Shown here piece after piece: positions 55,801 to 64,000 of a stretch of DNA of 64,000 nucleotides. Made by a program: the position numbers and the translations under genes. The notes beneath the pieces are model-generated. The model ran no database searches and had not been told where the DNA came from. It worked only from the letters and a program-made list of their open reading frames with translations. Position 1 is the first letter of the stretch. Every line of letters starts with the position of its first letter. The stretch comes from Limnohabitans sp. G3-2 (GTDB taxonomy: Bacteria; Pseudomonadota; Gammaproteobacteria; Burkholderiales; Burkholderiaceae_C): NCBI RefSeq assembly GCF_002778275.1, contig NZ_NESG01000002.1:124001-188000 (forward strand). The letters are read 5' to 3'.

Positions 55801-57485
55801 ACGATATTCGCCGCACCATCCTTTGGGTGATTTTTGGTTTTTCCATGGTCCTGCTGTGGGACCAATGGCAGCTTCACAACGGCAACAAGGCCACTTTCTT
55901 TCCGAAACCGGAAGTGGCTGCGCCGGCCAAAGCGCCTGGCGCACAGGCTGCCGGCGCCAACGCCCTGCCCACAGCTGCGCCTGCTGCGGTGGCCGCCACG
56001 CCTGGCCAAGTGCCCTCGTCTGTGCCCGCGGTCACCGCGGCACCCCGCGAAAAAATCGACGTGGCCACCGATGTCCTCAAGCTCAGCTTTGACACCGAAG
56101 GCGGCTCGTTGGTGCGCACAGAGTTCACCAAGCATGCCGACTTTGTCGACAGCACCAAGCCATTTGTCTTTCTTGACCAGAGCAGCAGCCGCGTGTATGT
56201 GGCCCAAACCGGCCTGATCGGCGGTGACTTCCCGACGCACAAATCGCCCATGAAGTTCAGCGGCGAACGCAGCTTGAAAGAAGGCCAAAACGAATTGACG
56301 CTGCGCTTCGAGTCCGATGCGCAAAATGGCGTGAAGCTGATCAAGACCTACACCCTGCAGCGTGGCAGCTATGCCATCGGCGTGAAGCACGAGGTGGTCA
56401 ACTCTGGCACCACCAACGTGTCGCCTCAGCTGTATTTGCAATTGGTGCGCGACGGCAACAAGCCTGCGGGCGAATCCTCGTTCTATTCGACCTTCACCGG
56501 CCCGGCTGTGTATACCGAAGCCAAGAAGTACCACAAGGTGGAGTTCAGCGACATCGAAAAGAACAAAGCCGAAATCGACAAGTCATCGCCCAATGGTTAT
56601 GTGGCCATGGTGCAGCACTACTTTGCGACAGCCTGGCTGCTGGCGGACGGCATTGCGCGTGAAAACTTCGTGCGCAAGGTCGACACCAACCTGTATGCCG
56701 TGGGCATGATCACCCCCTTGGCCGATGTGGCGCCTGGCCAATCCAAGAGTGTGAGCACACAGTTGTTCAGCGGCCCCCAAGAAGAAAAAGTGCTGGAAGC
56801 CTTGGCGCCTGGCCTGGATTTGGTGAAGGACTACGGCTGGTTGGCCATGCTGTCCAAGCCTTTGTACTGGTTGCTGGACAAGTTGTTCAGCTTCATTCAA
56901 AACTGGGGCTGGTCCATCGTGGCGCTGGTGCTCTTGCTCAAGATTGCTTTTTACTGGCTCAATGCGAAGGCCTACGCCAGCATGGCCAAGATGAAGGCCA
57001 TCAACCCCAAGATCATGGAAATGCGCGAGCGCCTGAAAAACGATCCGCAAAAAATGCAGCAGGAGATGATGCGCATTTACCGCGAAGAAAAGGTCAACCC
57101 CATGGGTGGCTGCTTCCCGATCATGGTGCAAATTCCCGTGTTCATCGCTTTGTACTGGGTGCTGCTGTCCAGCGTCGAGATGCGCAATGCGCCTTGGATC
57201 TTGTGGATCAACGATCTTTCTGCGCCCGATCCGTTCTTCATCTTGCCCTTGGTCATGACCTTGACCACCTTGCTGCAGACCGCGCTCAACCCCGCGCCAC
57301 CAGACCCGATGCAAGCCAAGCTGATGTGGATCATGCCCTTGGTGTTCTCGGTGATGTTCTTCTTCTTCCCAGCCGGCTTGGTGCTGTACTGGATCACGAA
57401 CAACATCTTGTCGATCGCCCAGCAGTGGATGATCAACACCCGCATGGGCGTACCGCCGCAGTTCAACTTGCCCAAGTTCAAGTAA
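55797..57485 (+). CDS. yidC: Membrane protein insertase YidC
   Basis: A 562-aa inner-membrane insertase of the Oxa1 family with a large periplasmic domain (about 55-350) between the first and second helices and the five conserved helices at the C terminus (about 360-545). The hydrophilic groove Arg is in the [21 protein letters not shown] region, followed by [17 protein letters not shown] (quoted in part). The start overlaps yidD. It ends before a terminator at 57502. Confidence 0.95.
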   Translation: MNDIRRTILWVIFGFSMVLLWDQWQLHNGNKATFFPKPEVAAPAKAPGAQAAGANALPTAAPAAVAATPGQVPSSVPAVTAAPREKIDVATDVLKLSFDTEGGSLVRTEFTKHADFVDSTKPFVFLDQSSSRVYVAQTGLIGGDFPTHKSPMKFSGERSLKEGQNELTLRFESDAQNGVKLIKTYTLQRGSYAIGVKHEVVNSGTTNVSPQLYLQLVRDGNKPAGESSFYSTFTGPAVYTEAKKYHKVEFSDIEKNKAEIDKSSPNGYVAMVQHYFATAWLLADGIARENFVRKVDTNLYAVGMITPLADVAPGQSKSVSTQLFSGPQEEKVLEALAPGLDLVKDYGWLAMLSKPLYWLLDKLFSFIQNWGWSIVALVLLLKIAFYWLNAKAYASMAKMKAINPKIMEMRERLKNDPQKMQQEMMRIYREEKVNPMGGCFPIMVQIPVFIALYWVLLSSVEMRNAPWILWINDLSAPDPFFILPLVMTLTTLLQTALNPAPPDPMQAKLMWIMPLVFSVMFFFFPAGLVLYWITNNILSIAQQWMINTRMGVPPQFNLPKFK

Positions 57486-57501
57486 GAACCCCCAAGCAAA
57501 G

Positions 57502-57524
57502 GGCCGCGCAAGCGGCCTTTTTTT
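57502..57524 (+). terminator. Rho-independent terminator of the rpmH-yidC operon
   Basis: Stem GGCCGC/GCGGCC around GCAA (57502-57517), then seven T (57518-57524). It lies 17 bases after the yidC stop. Confidence 0.9.
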
Positions 57525-57565
57525 GCTTCACCCTGCCCAAGATCACCAAGATCACCAAGACCGCC

Positions 57566-58978
57566 ATGCTTGCCAGACACCAAGAGCCCATCGTCGCCAT
57601 CGCCACCGCGCCCGGTCGCGGAGCCGTGGGCATCGTGCGGGTGTCGGGCCGCCAACTGTCGTCGCTGATTCAGGCGCTGTGCGCTCGGCCACTCAAACCA
57701 CGCGAAGCCACCTACCTGCCTTTTGCCGACGCGGACGGCAGCCCCATTGACCACGGCCTGGCGCTGCACTTTGTCGCGCCGCACTCCTTCACCGGCGAGG
57801 ACGTGCTGGAGTTGCAAGCGCACGGTGGACCGGTGGTGTTGCAACTGCTGGTGGCGCGTTGCCTGCAGGCGGCGGCCGAATTGGACCCGGCCACAGGCCT
57901 GCCCCGATTGGCCGGTTTGCGCGTGGCGCAGCCGGGTGAGTTTTCTGAACGTGCTTTTCTGAACGACAAAATCGATCTGGCGCAAGCCGAAGCGATTGCC
58001 GACCTGATCGACGCCAGCACCGAGGCTGCAGCCCGCAGTGCCAGCCGGTCCTTGGCGGGTGATTTCTCCAAAGAAATCCATGTGCTGCGCGATGCCCTGA
58101 TTCACCTGCGCATGTTGGTCGAGGCCACGCTGGACTTCCCGGAAGAAGAAATCGACTTTCTGCAAAAGGCCGATGCGCAGGGGCAATTGACGCGCCTGCA
58201 AACGGCACTGCTGACGGTGCTGGGCAAAGCCCGGCAAGGCGCATTGCTGCGCGAGGGCATCAAGGTGGTGATCGCGGGCCAGCCCAATGCGGGCAAGAGC
58301 TCGCTGCTCAACGCATTGGCCGGGGCCGAGCTGGCCATCGTCACGCCGATTGCAGGGACCACGCGCGACGTGGTGCAGCAAACCATTCAGATTGAAGGCG
58401 TGCCGCTGCATGTGATCGACACCGCCGGGCTGCGCGAAGGCGAGGGCGTGGACGAGGTGGAGCAAATCGGCATTGCCCGCGCCTGGGGGCAAATAGAAAA
58501 CGCCGATGCCGTGCTGTTTTTGCACGACCTCACGCGCGTGGGCTTGCCCGGTTACGACTCGGCCGACGCGGACATTGCCACGGCGCTGAAAAGCCGCTTG
58601 CCGGCCAGCGTGGCCGTGCTCGATGTGTGGAACAAGGCCGACGCAGCCCATGCCTTGCCAGAGCGCCCTGGCCTGACGCTCTCGGCCCGAACCGGCGAAG
58701 GCCTGCAAGCCCTGCGCCAGCAACTGCTGCAACAAGCCGGTTGGCAACAAGCCAGCGAAGGGCTGTTCATGGCCCGCGAGCGCCATGTGCAAGCCCTGCA
58801 CCGCGTGCGCGAGCATTTGGAAATGGCCGACGCCCACCTGGCCGCCCAAGCGCAAAACCTGGACCTGCTGGCCGAAGAGCTTCGCCTGGGCCAAAACGCC
58901 CTGAACGAGATCACGGGCGAGTTCAGCGCCGACGATTTGCTGGGCGTGATTTTTTCGAGCTTTTGCATCGGCAAGTGA
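57566..58978 (+). CDS. mnmE: tRNA modification GTPase MnmE
   Basis: A 470-aa GTPase that, with MnmG, adds the carboxymethylaminomethyl group to U34 of certain tRNAs. The N-terminal tetrahydrofolate-binding domain (about 1-120), the GTPase domain ([14 protein letters not shown] near 237, DTAG region) and the C terminus CIGK with the catalytic cysteine are all visible. The start MLARHQEP is 41 bases after the terminator of yidC. In many relatives parA, gidA and parB follow, but here a desaturase does, so the usual chromosome partition genes are absent from this end. Confidence 0.95.
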   Translation: MLARHQEPIVAIATAPGRGAVGIVRVSGRQLSSLIQALCARPLKPREATYLPFADADGSPIDHGLALHFVAPHSFTGEDVLELQAHGGPVVLQLLVARCLQAAAELDPATGLPRLAGLRVAQPGEFSERAFLNDKIDLAQAEAIADLIDASTEAAARSASRSLAGDFSKEIHVLRDALIHLRMLVEATLDFPEEEIDFLQKADAQGQLTRLQTALLTVLGKARQGALLREGIKVVIAGQPNAGKSSLLNALAGAELAIVTPIAGTTRDVVQQTIQIEGVPLHVIDTAGLREGEGVDEVEQIGIARAWGQIENADAVLFLHDLTRVGLPGYDSADADIATALKSRLPASVAVLDVWNKADAAHALPERPGLTLSARTGEGLQALRQQLLQQAGWQQASEGLFMARERHVQALHRVREHLEMADAHLAAQAQNLDLLAEELRLGQNALNEITGEFSADDLLGVIFSSFCIGK

Positions 58979-59087
58979 GCCCGCCGCATGGCGCGAGGCC
59001 TCAGGGAAAGCCCCCAAAAGGTCACGCCTGTGACTATGCATCAAGGGCCAAAGGCACAAGATCGGTCTTATACCGAACCGCTTTGCC

Positions 59088-60068
59088 ATGACCCCCGACA
59101 CACAGCCCAGCCTGAGCCCCGAGCAAGACGCGTATCTGCGCGAGCGCTCGGACTGGATGGGCGCGTATTTGGTGCTGCACGCTTGGGGCGTGATCGCCTT
59201 GGCCATGGCGTTTTTCATCGCATGGCCCAACCCCTTGAGCTTCATCGCCGCCGTGGTGGTCATTGGTGGGCGGCAACTGGGCTTGGCCATTTTGATGCAC
59301 GACGCAGCGCACCGCGCCTTGTTCAGAAACACCCGGCTCAATGACACGCTGGGTGCGTTTTTGTGCGGCTGGCCTGTGGGCGCGAGCCTCTCGCTTTACC
59401 GCCCCTACCACCTGAGCCACCACCGCCACACGCAACAAGCCGAAGACCCCGACCTGATTTTGTCGGCCCCCTTCCCCATCACAGTTCAAAGTTTTTGGCG
59501 CAAGATGCGGCGCGATATTTTGGGCATCACCGGCTACCAGCGCCGCTTGGAAATTTTCCGCATGGAGATGGGCGACAGCCCCAGCCGCTGGCTGCGCCTG
59601 AAAAAGCTGTGGGCGGCAGAAAAGTACTTCTTGCTCACCAATTTGGGCGTCTTCGCTGTCACCGCAGCGGCCGGCGTCTGGTGGGCTTATTTTGCTTTGT
59701 GGTTGCTGCCTTTGCTGACCTGGTACCAAGTGATCAGCCGCATCCGCAACATCGCTGAACATGCGGTGGTGGGGGACAACAACGACCGACTGCGCAACAC
59801 GCGCACCACCTTGACGAACTGGGGCATGCGCATGGTGCTGGCCCCGTACTGGGTCAATTACCACTTGGAGCACCACCTCTTTGTGTTCACGCCCTGCTGG
59901 AAGTTGCCCGCCGCGCACAGGCTGCTGCTGGCGCAAGGTTTCAAACCGCGCATGGAGCTGGCGCAAGGGTATGGGCAGGTGCTGCGCAAAGCGGTGTCCA
60001 AACCCAACAGCGGCGACAGCGAGCACGGCACACCGAAGCGCCAGCGCCAGGGCGCGGCACTCATCTGA
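59088..60068 (+). CDS. Membrane fatty-acid desaturase (326 aa)
   Basis: A 326-aa di-iron membrane enzyme. The three histidine boxes are HDAAHR (near 72), HLSHHRHT (near 107) and HLEHHLF (near 258). These differ in spacing from the 371-aa desaturase at 17 kb, so the two are different subgroups. This one is similar in boxes to the DesA/omega-3-like family and to some carotenoid hydroxylases. The last 40 residues are a charged tail. It is followed closely by an SDR gene (19 bases), probably in the same transcript. Confidence 0.83.
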   Translation: MTPDTQPSLSPEQDAYLRERSDWMGAYLVLHAWGVIALAMAFFIAWPNPLSFIAAVVVIGGRQLGLAILMHDAAHRALFRNTRLNDTLGAFLCGWPVGASLSLYRPYHLSHHRHTQQAEDPDLILSAPFPITVQSFWRKMRRDILGITGYQRRLEIFRMEMGDSPSRWLRLKKLWAAEKYFLLTNLGVFAVTAAAGVWWAYFALWLLPLLTWYQVISRIRNIAEHAVVGDNNDRLRNTRTTLTNWGMRMVLAPYWVNYHLEHHLFVFTPCWKLPAAHRLLLAQGFKPRMELAQGYGQVLRKAVSKPNSGDSEHGTPKRQRQGAALI

Positions 60069-60086
60069 TTCATCCAAGGATTGCAC

Positions 60087-60869
60087 ATGGCCAACCGCCT
60101 CAGCCAACAAGTGGCCATCGTCACCGGTGCCAGCCGCGGCATCGGCCGCGCCATCGCCGAAGCTTATGCGGCAGAGGGCGCCAGCTTGTGCTTGATCGCC
60201 ACCGACATGGCCCGCCTGAACGAAGTCCAGGCATCGCTGGGCTTGCCTGCAGAGCGCGTCATGACGCTGGGCCTGAACGTGACCAATCGCGAGGCGTGCT
60301 TTGGCGCGGTGGCGCAAGTCGAACAACGCTTTGGCCGGGTGGATGTGTTGGTGAACAACGCGGGTGTTTACCGGGCCAAGTCCTTTCTTGACTATGCGCC
60401 ACAGGACTTCCAGGACATGCTGGACGTGAACCTGTTTGGTGTGATGCATTTCATGCAAGCGGTGCTGCCGGGCATGCAGGCACGGCGACACGGGCGCATC
60501 GTCAACATGGCATCGACTGCTGGCAAATGGGGGTCGCGAAACCAAAGCGCTTACAACGTGAGCAAACACGCCGTGGTGGGCCTGACGCGTTGCGTCGCCC
60601 TGGAGGCGAGCCCCCACAACGTGACAGTGAATGCCATCTGCCCCGGCTTCATCCAGACCGACATGGTCGAGGAACTCAAAGCGCAGGTGGCCCACAGCTC
60701 GGGCATGACGGGGGAGGAACTGGTCAAAGCCGCTTTGGCGCGAGTGCCTCTGGGCCGCATCCTGAACCCCAGCGAAATTGCGGGTTTGGCGGTGTACCTG
60801 GGATCGGCGGAATCGAGTGGCATGACCGGTCAAAGCATTCATGTCGACGGCGGCATGGTGATGTATTGA
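60087..60869 (+). CDS. Short-chain dehydrogenase/reductase
   Basis: A 260-aa classical SDR with NAD(P)-binding TGASRGIG (near 14), NNAG (near 88) and the active site Ser and Tyr-Lys (YNVSK near 156). It resembles FabG and 3-hydroxybutyrate dehydrogenase but the substrate cannot be told. The start was taken at the ATG with AAGGA about 8 bases upstream; an in-frame TTG two codons before is the alternative. It follows the desaturase, so a role in lipid or hydroxy acid metabolism is plausible. A 210-base gap with a palindrome follows before the ABC transporter genes. Confidence 0.86.
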   Translation: MANRLSQQVAIVTGASRGIGRAIAEAYAAEGASLCLIATDMARLNEVQASLGLPAERVMTLGLNVTNREACFGAVAQVEQRFGRVDVLVNNAGVYRAKSFLDYAPQDFQDMLDVNLFGVMHFMQAVLPGMQARRHGRIVNMASTAGKWGSRNQSAYNVSKHAVVGLTRCVALEASPHNVTVNAICPGFIQTDMVEELKAQVAHSSGMTGEELVKAALARVPLGRILNPSEIAGLAVYLGSAESSGMTGQSIHVDGGMVMY

Positions 60870-60963
60870 GAACAAAGCGTCCGATTCCCTGCCTCCAACC
60901 AGGGCTTTTCACACGCCTGCCAATCTTCTGGTCCCTACAAGAAGCTGACCTCTGAGAGCGAAA

Positions 60964-60981
60964 CGCGACGAATTCGTCGCG
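60964..60981. promoter_or_regulatory. Perfect 18-bp palindrome upstream of the Liv-type operon
   Basis: CGCGACGAATTCGTCGCG reads the same on both strands. It lies about 100 bases before the first ATPase gene in the 210-base intergenic region (60870-61079). It may be an operator, but no regulator gene lies beside it. Confidence 0.5.
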
Positions 60982-61079
60982 CACGAGACAGCACATCGGG
61001 ATAACCATGTACTCGGTATTTTTTCCTCGCCACAGAATCCGCCTGTTCTTTGTTCTTTGTTGTCCAGGTAAAAAACTCA

Positions 61080-61856
61080 ATGGCTGACGAAATCATTCTC
61101 GAAACCCGAGGGCTCATCAAGGAGTTCAAGGGTTTTGTGGCGGTCAACGGTGTTGATCTGCGTGTCAAGCGCGGTCAAATACACGCCTTGATCGGCCCCA
61201 ATGGCGCAGGCAAAACCACGGTGTTCAACCTCTTGACCAAGTTTTTGATCCCGACCAAGGGGCAAATCTTGTTCAACGGCCACGACATCACCCCCGAAAA
61301 ACCCTCGCAGGTGGCACGGCGCGGCATTGTGCGGTCCTTCCAAATTTCAGCCACCTTCCCCAACCTCACGGTGATGGAAAACGTGCGCATCGGTTTGCAA
61401 CGGGCCACGGGCACATCGATGCATTTCTGGCGCTCTGAACGCAGCCTGAACGAGCTCAACGACAAAGCCATGGCCTTGCTGGACCAGGTGGACCTGGGCG
61501 GCATGGCCGATCTGACCGCGGTCGAGTTGCCTTATGGCCGCAAACGCGCATTGGAGATCGCCACCACCTTGGCCATGGAGCCCGAGTTGATGCTGCTGGA
61601 CGAGCCCACGCAGGGCATGGGCCATGAAGACGTGGACCGCGTGACACAGCTGATCAAAAAAGTGGGTGCCAACCGCACCATCTTGATGGTGGAACACAAT
61701 ATGAACGTGGTCTCCAAAATTGCCGACACCATCAGCGTGTTGCAACGTGGACAAGTGATTGCCGAAGGCCCTTACGCCGTGGTGTCGCAGAACCCGCAAG
61801 TGCTCGAAGCCTACATGGGCACGACGGACAACCAGCTGGAGGGTGCCCATGGCTGA
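61080..61856 (+). CDS. livG: Branched-chain amino acid-type ABC transporter ATPase (LivG)
   Basis: A 258-aa ATP-binding subunit. Walker A GPNGAGKTT (near 39-47), the Q-loop region, LPYGRKRALEIATTLA as the signature motif (LSGGQ replaced by a Y-G-R type, normal for LivG), and the Walker B LMLLDEP (near 172). It starts MADEIILETR, which overlaps a possible small leader frame upstream. It is first of a row with the LivF, LivK and LivH genes and probably imports a branched-chain amino acid, amide or urea; the exact substrate is not determined. Confidence 0.92.
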   Translation: MADEIILETRGLIKEFKGFVAVNGVDLRVKRGQIHALIGPNGAGKTTVFNLLTKFLIPTKGQILFNGHDITPEKPSQVARRGIVRSFQISATFPNLTVMENVRIGLQRATGTSMHFWRSERSLNELNDKAMALLDQVDLGGMADLTAVELPYGRKRALEIATTLAMEPELMLLDEPTQGMGHEDVDRVTQLIKKVGANRTILMVEHNMNVVSKIADTISVLQRGQVIAEGPYAVVSQNPQVLEAYMGTTDNQLEGAHG

Positions 61857-62559
61857 GCCCAAAGAAATGCTGCGCATCAGCAATCTGCAAGCCTGGTACG
61901 GCGAGTCGCACATCCTGCACGGGGTGAACCTGACGGTGAACGAAGGCGAGGTGGTGACACTGTTGGGACGCAACGGCGCTGGTCGCACCACCACCGTCAA
62001 ATCTATTTTGGGCTTGGTGGGCAAGCGCACGGGCTCCATCACCATCAACGGCCAAGAAACCGTGAATTGGGCGCCCCACCAGATCGCCAAACTCGGCATC
62101 GGTTACTGCCCTGAAGAGCGCGGCATCTTCTCGGCATTGACTTGCGAAGAAAACCTGTTGCTGCCGCCCGTGATTGCCCCCAACGGCATGTCGGTGGAAG
62201 AAATCTACGACATGTTCCCCAACTTGCTCGAGCGCCGCAACAGCCCGGGCACGCGCCTGTCGGGCGGCGAGCAGCAAATGCTCGCGGTGGGCCGGATCTT
62301 GCGCACGGGTGCTCGGTTTTTGCTGCTCGACGAAATTTCAGAAGGCTTGGCGCCCGTCATTGTGCAGGCCCTGGCCCGCATGATCACGGCCCTCAAAGCC
62401 AAGGGCTTCACCATCATCATGGTGGAGCAGAACTTCCGGTTTGCCGCCCCCTTGGCGGATCGGTTTTACGTGATGGAACATGGTCAGATGGTCGAGAGCT
62501 TCACCTCACAAGAGCTCTCCTCCAAGATGGGCATGTTGAACGAGTATTTGGGTGTCTGA
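61849..62559 (+). CDS. livF: Branched-chain amino acid-type ABC transporter ATPase (LivF)
   Basis: A 236-aa second ATPase of the same importer. Signature LSGGEQQMLAVGR and Walker B LLLDEISEG are normal. The Walker A region reads GRNGAGRTTT, so the usual Lys that binds the ATP phosphate is Arg. The same Arg occurs in some other LivF-like proteins that I recall, so it may be functional, but it makes the two ATPases of the pair unequal. It starts eight bases before the livG stop. Confidence 0.9.
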   Translation: MAEPKEMLRISNLQAWYGESHILHGVNLTVNEGEVVTLLGRNGAGRTTTVKSILGLVGKRTGSITINGQETVNWAPHQIAKLGIGYCPEERGIFSALTCEENLLLPPVIAPNGMSVEEIYDMFPNLLERRNSPGTRLSGGEQQMLAVGRILRTGARFLLLDEISEGLAPVIVQALARMITALKAKGFTIIMVEQNFRFAAPLADRFYVMEHGQMVESFTSQELSSKMGMLNEYLGV

Positions 62560-62583
62560 TTTTTTCTAACTGGAGACAAAACG

Positions 62584-63798
62584 ATGAAACGCAAACTTCT
62601 TTCCCTGGCCACTATGGCCGCCTGCGCCTTCGCTGGCGGTGCGCAAGCCCAAATCTCTGACGGCATCGTCAAGATCGGCGTGCTCAACGACATGTCGGGT
62701 CTTTACTCCGACATCACGGGCCCAGGCTCGGTGACGGCCGCCAAGATGGCCGTTGAAGACTACATGAAAGCCACCAAGAGCACGCTCAAAGTGGAAATCG
62801 TCGGTGCTGACCACCAGAACAAACCCGACGTCGGCTCCAACGTGGCGCGCCAGTGGTTTGACACCGACAAAGTCGACATGATCGCCGACGTGCCCACGTC
62901 TTCGGTGGGTTTGGCCGTGGCCAAAATTGCCAGCGACAAAGGCAAACTGCATGTGAACTCTGGCTCGGCCACAGCCGACCTGTCGGGCAAGGCTTGCAAC
63001 GCCAACACCATCCACTGGGCCTATGACACCTGGATGCTGGCCAACGGCACCGGCAAAGCCATCGTCAAAAGCGGTGGTGACACCTGGTTCTTCTTGACCG
63101 CTGACTACGCTTTCGGTCACGCCCTGGAGCGCGACACCGAAGCCGTGGTGGTCAAGAACGGCGGCAAAGTGGTGGGCAAAGTGCGCACCCCATTCCCCAC
63201 ACAAGACTTCTCTTCTTTCTTGCTGCAAGCACAAGCGTCCAAAGCCAAGATCATTGGTTTGGCCAACGCGGGCGGTGACACCACCAACTCGATCAAGCAA
63301 GCGGCCGAGTTCGGCATCACCAAAGGCGGCCAAAACCTGGCGGGCCTGTTGGTCTTCTTGCCCGACGTGCACTCGCTGGGTCTGAACATTGCGCAAGGCC
63401 TGATGTTGACCGAGACCTTCTACTGGGACCTGAACGACAACACCCGCGCATTCAGCAAGCGTTTCGCAGCGCTGCAAGGCGGCAAGTACCCCTCGATGGT
63501 GCAAGCGGGCGTTTACTCCAGCGTCATCCACTACCTGAAGGCCGTGGACGCTGCCAAAACCGATGACGGCACCAAAGTCGCCGCCAAGATGAAAGAGTTG
63601 CCCACGGACGACCCCTTGTTCGGCAAAGGCAGCGTGCGCCCAGACGGCCGCAAGATCCACCCCGCTTACCTGTTCCAGGTCAAGAAGCCGGCTGAATCCA
63701 AAGGCCCATACGACTACTACAAGCTGGTGGCCACCATCCCTGCCAACGAGGCCTTCCGCCCATTGGCCGAGAGCGATTGCCCATTGGTCAAGAAGTAA
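62584..63798 (+). CDS. ABC transporter substrate-binding protein (LivK type)
   Basis: A 404-aa periplasmic binding protein with a signal peptide (MKRKLLSLATMAACAFAGG then AQA, about residue 23) and a two-lobed type I fold: DMSGLYSDITGPGS near 37, GADHQNKPDVG near 75, and the C-terminal AMEPY-like TETFYWDLNDNTR region. It captures substrate for the livG/livF/livH importer. GGAGA lies about 7 bases upstream. Binding specificity (branched-chain amino acid, amide, urea, nitrile-derived) cannot be read by eye. Confidence 0.9.
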   Translation: MKRKLLSLATMAACAFAGGAQAQISDGIVKIGVLNDMSGLYSDITGPGSVTAAKMAVEDYMKATKSTLKVEIVGADHQNKPDVGSNVARQWFDTDKVDMIADVPTSSVGLAVAKIASDKGKLHVNSGSATADLSGKACNANTIHWAYDTWMLANGTGKAIVKSGGDTWFFLTADYAFGHALERDTEAVVVKNGGKVVGKVRTPFPTQDFSSFLLQAQASKAKIIGLANAGGDTTNSIKQAAEFGITKGGQNLAGLLVFLPDVHSLGLNIAQGLMLTETFYWDLNDNTRAFSKRFAALQGGKYPSMVQAGVYSSVIHYLKAVDAAKTDDGTKVAAKMKELPTDDPLFGKGSVRPDGRKIHPAYLFQVKKPAESKGPYDYYKLVATIPANEAFRPLAESDCPLVKK

Positions 63799-63831
63799 TC
63801 AAACCACTTTGTTCAAGCAAGTCGAATCATC

Positions 63832-64000
63832 ATGGAAATCTTTGGCATACCTTCGCAAGCCCTGTTTGGGCAATTGCTGATCGGGCTGATCAACGGCTCT
63901 TTTTACGCATTGCTTTCGCTGGGCCTGGCCGTGATTTTCGGCTTGCTGAACATCATCAACTTCACGCACGGCGCCCAGTACATGCTGGGCGCCTTCGTGG
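63832..64000 (+). CDS. livH: ABC transporter permease (LivH type), N-terminal part
   Basis: This gene runs off the right edge; 56 codons are visible. It begins MEIFGIPSQALFGQLLIGLI and then NGSFYALLSLGLAVIFGLLN, the first helices of LivH-type permeases, with NIINFTHGAQYMLGA, a family motif. It follows the substrate-binding protein by 33 bases, confirming the operon order ATPase, ATPase, binding protein, permease; the second permease (LivM) should follow outside. Confidence 0.9.
   Translation, partial: MEIFGIPSQALFGQLLIGLINGSFYALLSLGLAVIFGLLNIINFTHGAQYMLGAFV

Overview
The window looks like a piece of a high-GC betaproteobacterial chromosome, most likely Burkholderiales/Comamonadaceae (Limnohabitans- or Rhodoferax-like). 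This is inferred from gene order (pgk, pyk, fba, purC, purE, purK, sua5 on one strand), a PHB phasin and protein similarity recalled from memory; no search was run. It contains the chromosome start region: dnaA, dnaN and gyrB on the minus strand diverge from rpmH, rnpA, yidD, yidC and mnmE at about 54.6-54.9 kb. I see no tRNA, rRNA, CRISPR array, intact insertion sequence or prophage.

Layout. 0-4.5 kb, minus strand: partial amidase, EamA exporter, family-4-like uracil-DNA glycosylase, rimI, tsaB, a second EamA exporter. 4.5-8.6 kb, plus: dacB (PBP4) overlapping a SemiSWEET sugar transporter, a GDSL lipoprotein esterase, an OmpW-like porin. 8.6-19.5 kb: sua5/tsaC, purK, purE, purC, fba, pyk and pgk on the minus strand, with plus-strand cnoX and a fatty-acid desaturase between them and a minus-strand Mpo1-like gene. 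19.8-22.3 kb: azlD, azlC, fmt, def. 22.4-25.0 kb: a divergent lipid A module (EptA-like phosphoethanolamine transferase and a PAP2 phosphatase) lying between def and dprA. 25.1-29.8 kb: dprA, then yajC-secD-secF. 30.0-32.6 kb: cobalt-type nitrile hydratase alpha and beta, accessory protein and an RhtA-like exporter. 32.7-39.9 kb: coiled-coil secreted protein, enoyl-CoA hydratase, phasin, AceE/MdeB-like E1 with a divergent Lrp/AsnC regulator, DEDDh exonuclease.

40-49 kb is an accessory island of lower GC, next to gyrB. It holds an autoregulated-looking Fic protein, a metallophosphoesterase, a FitA/VapB antitoxin with a truncated VapC, an orphan ParD-like antitoxin, an unknown 140-aa protein with an HNH nuclease, a 1292-aa protein joining a SAM methyltransferase, an HKD/PLD nuclease, an SF2 helicase, an S24/LexA-like domain and DUF3427, and a DUF3800 protein. 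The large protein is the strongest candidate for an undescribed system: its core resembles the SauUSI modified-DNA restriction enzyme, but it has an extra, apparently non-DNA methyltransferase and an S24 fold that lacks its usual lysine.

49-57.5 kb is the replication start. 57.5-64 kb holds mnmE, a desaturase, an SDR enzyme and the start of a Liv-type ABC transporter operon (ATPases, binding protein, partial permease).

Five intergenic sites carry the same family of REP-like palindromes arranged as facing pairs, with compensatory stem changes. One pair, upstream of pgk, sits between two blocks of four copies of a 19-bp tandem repeat.
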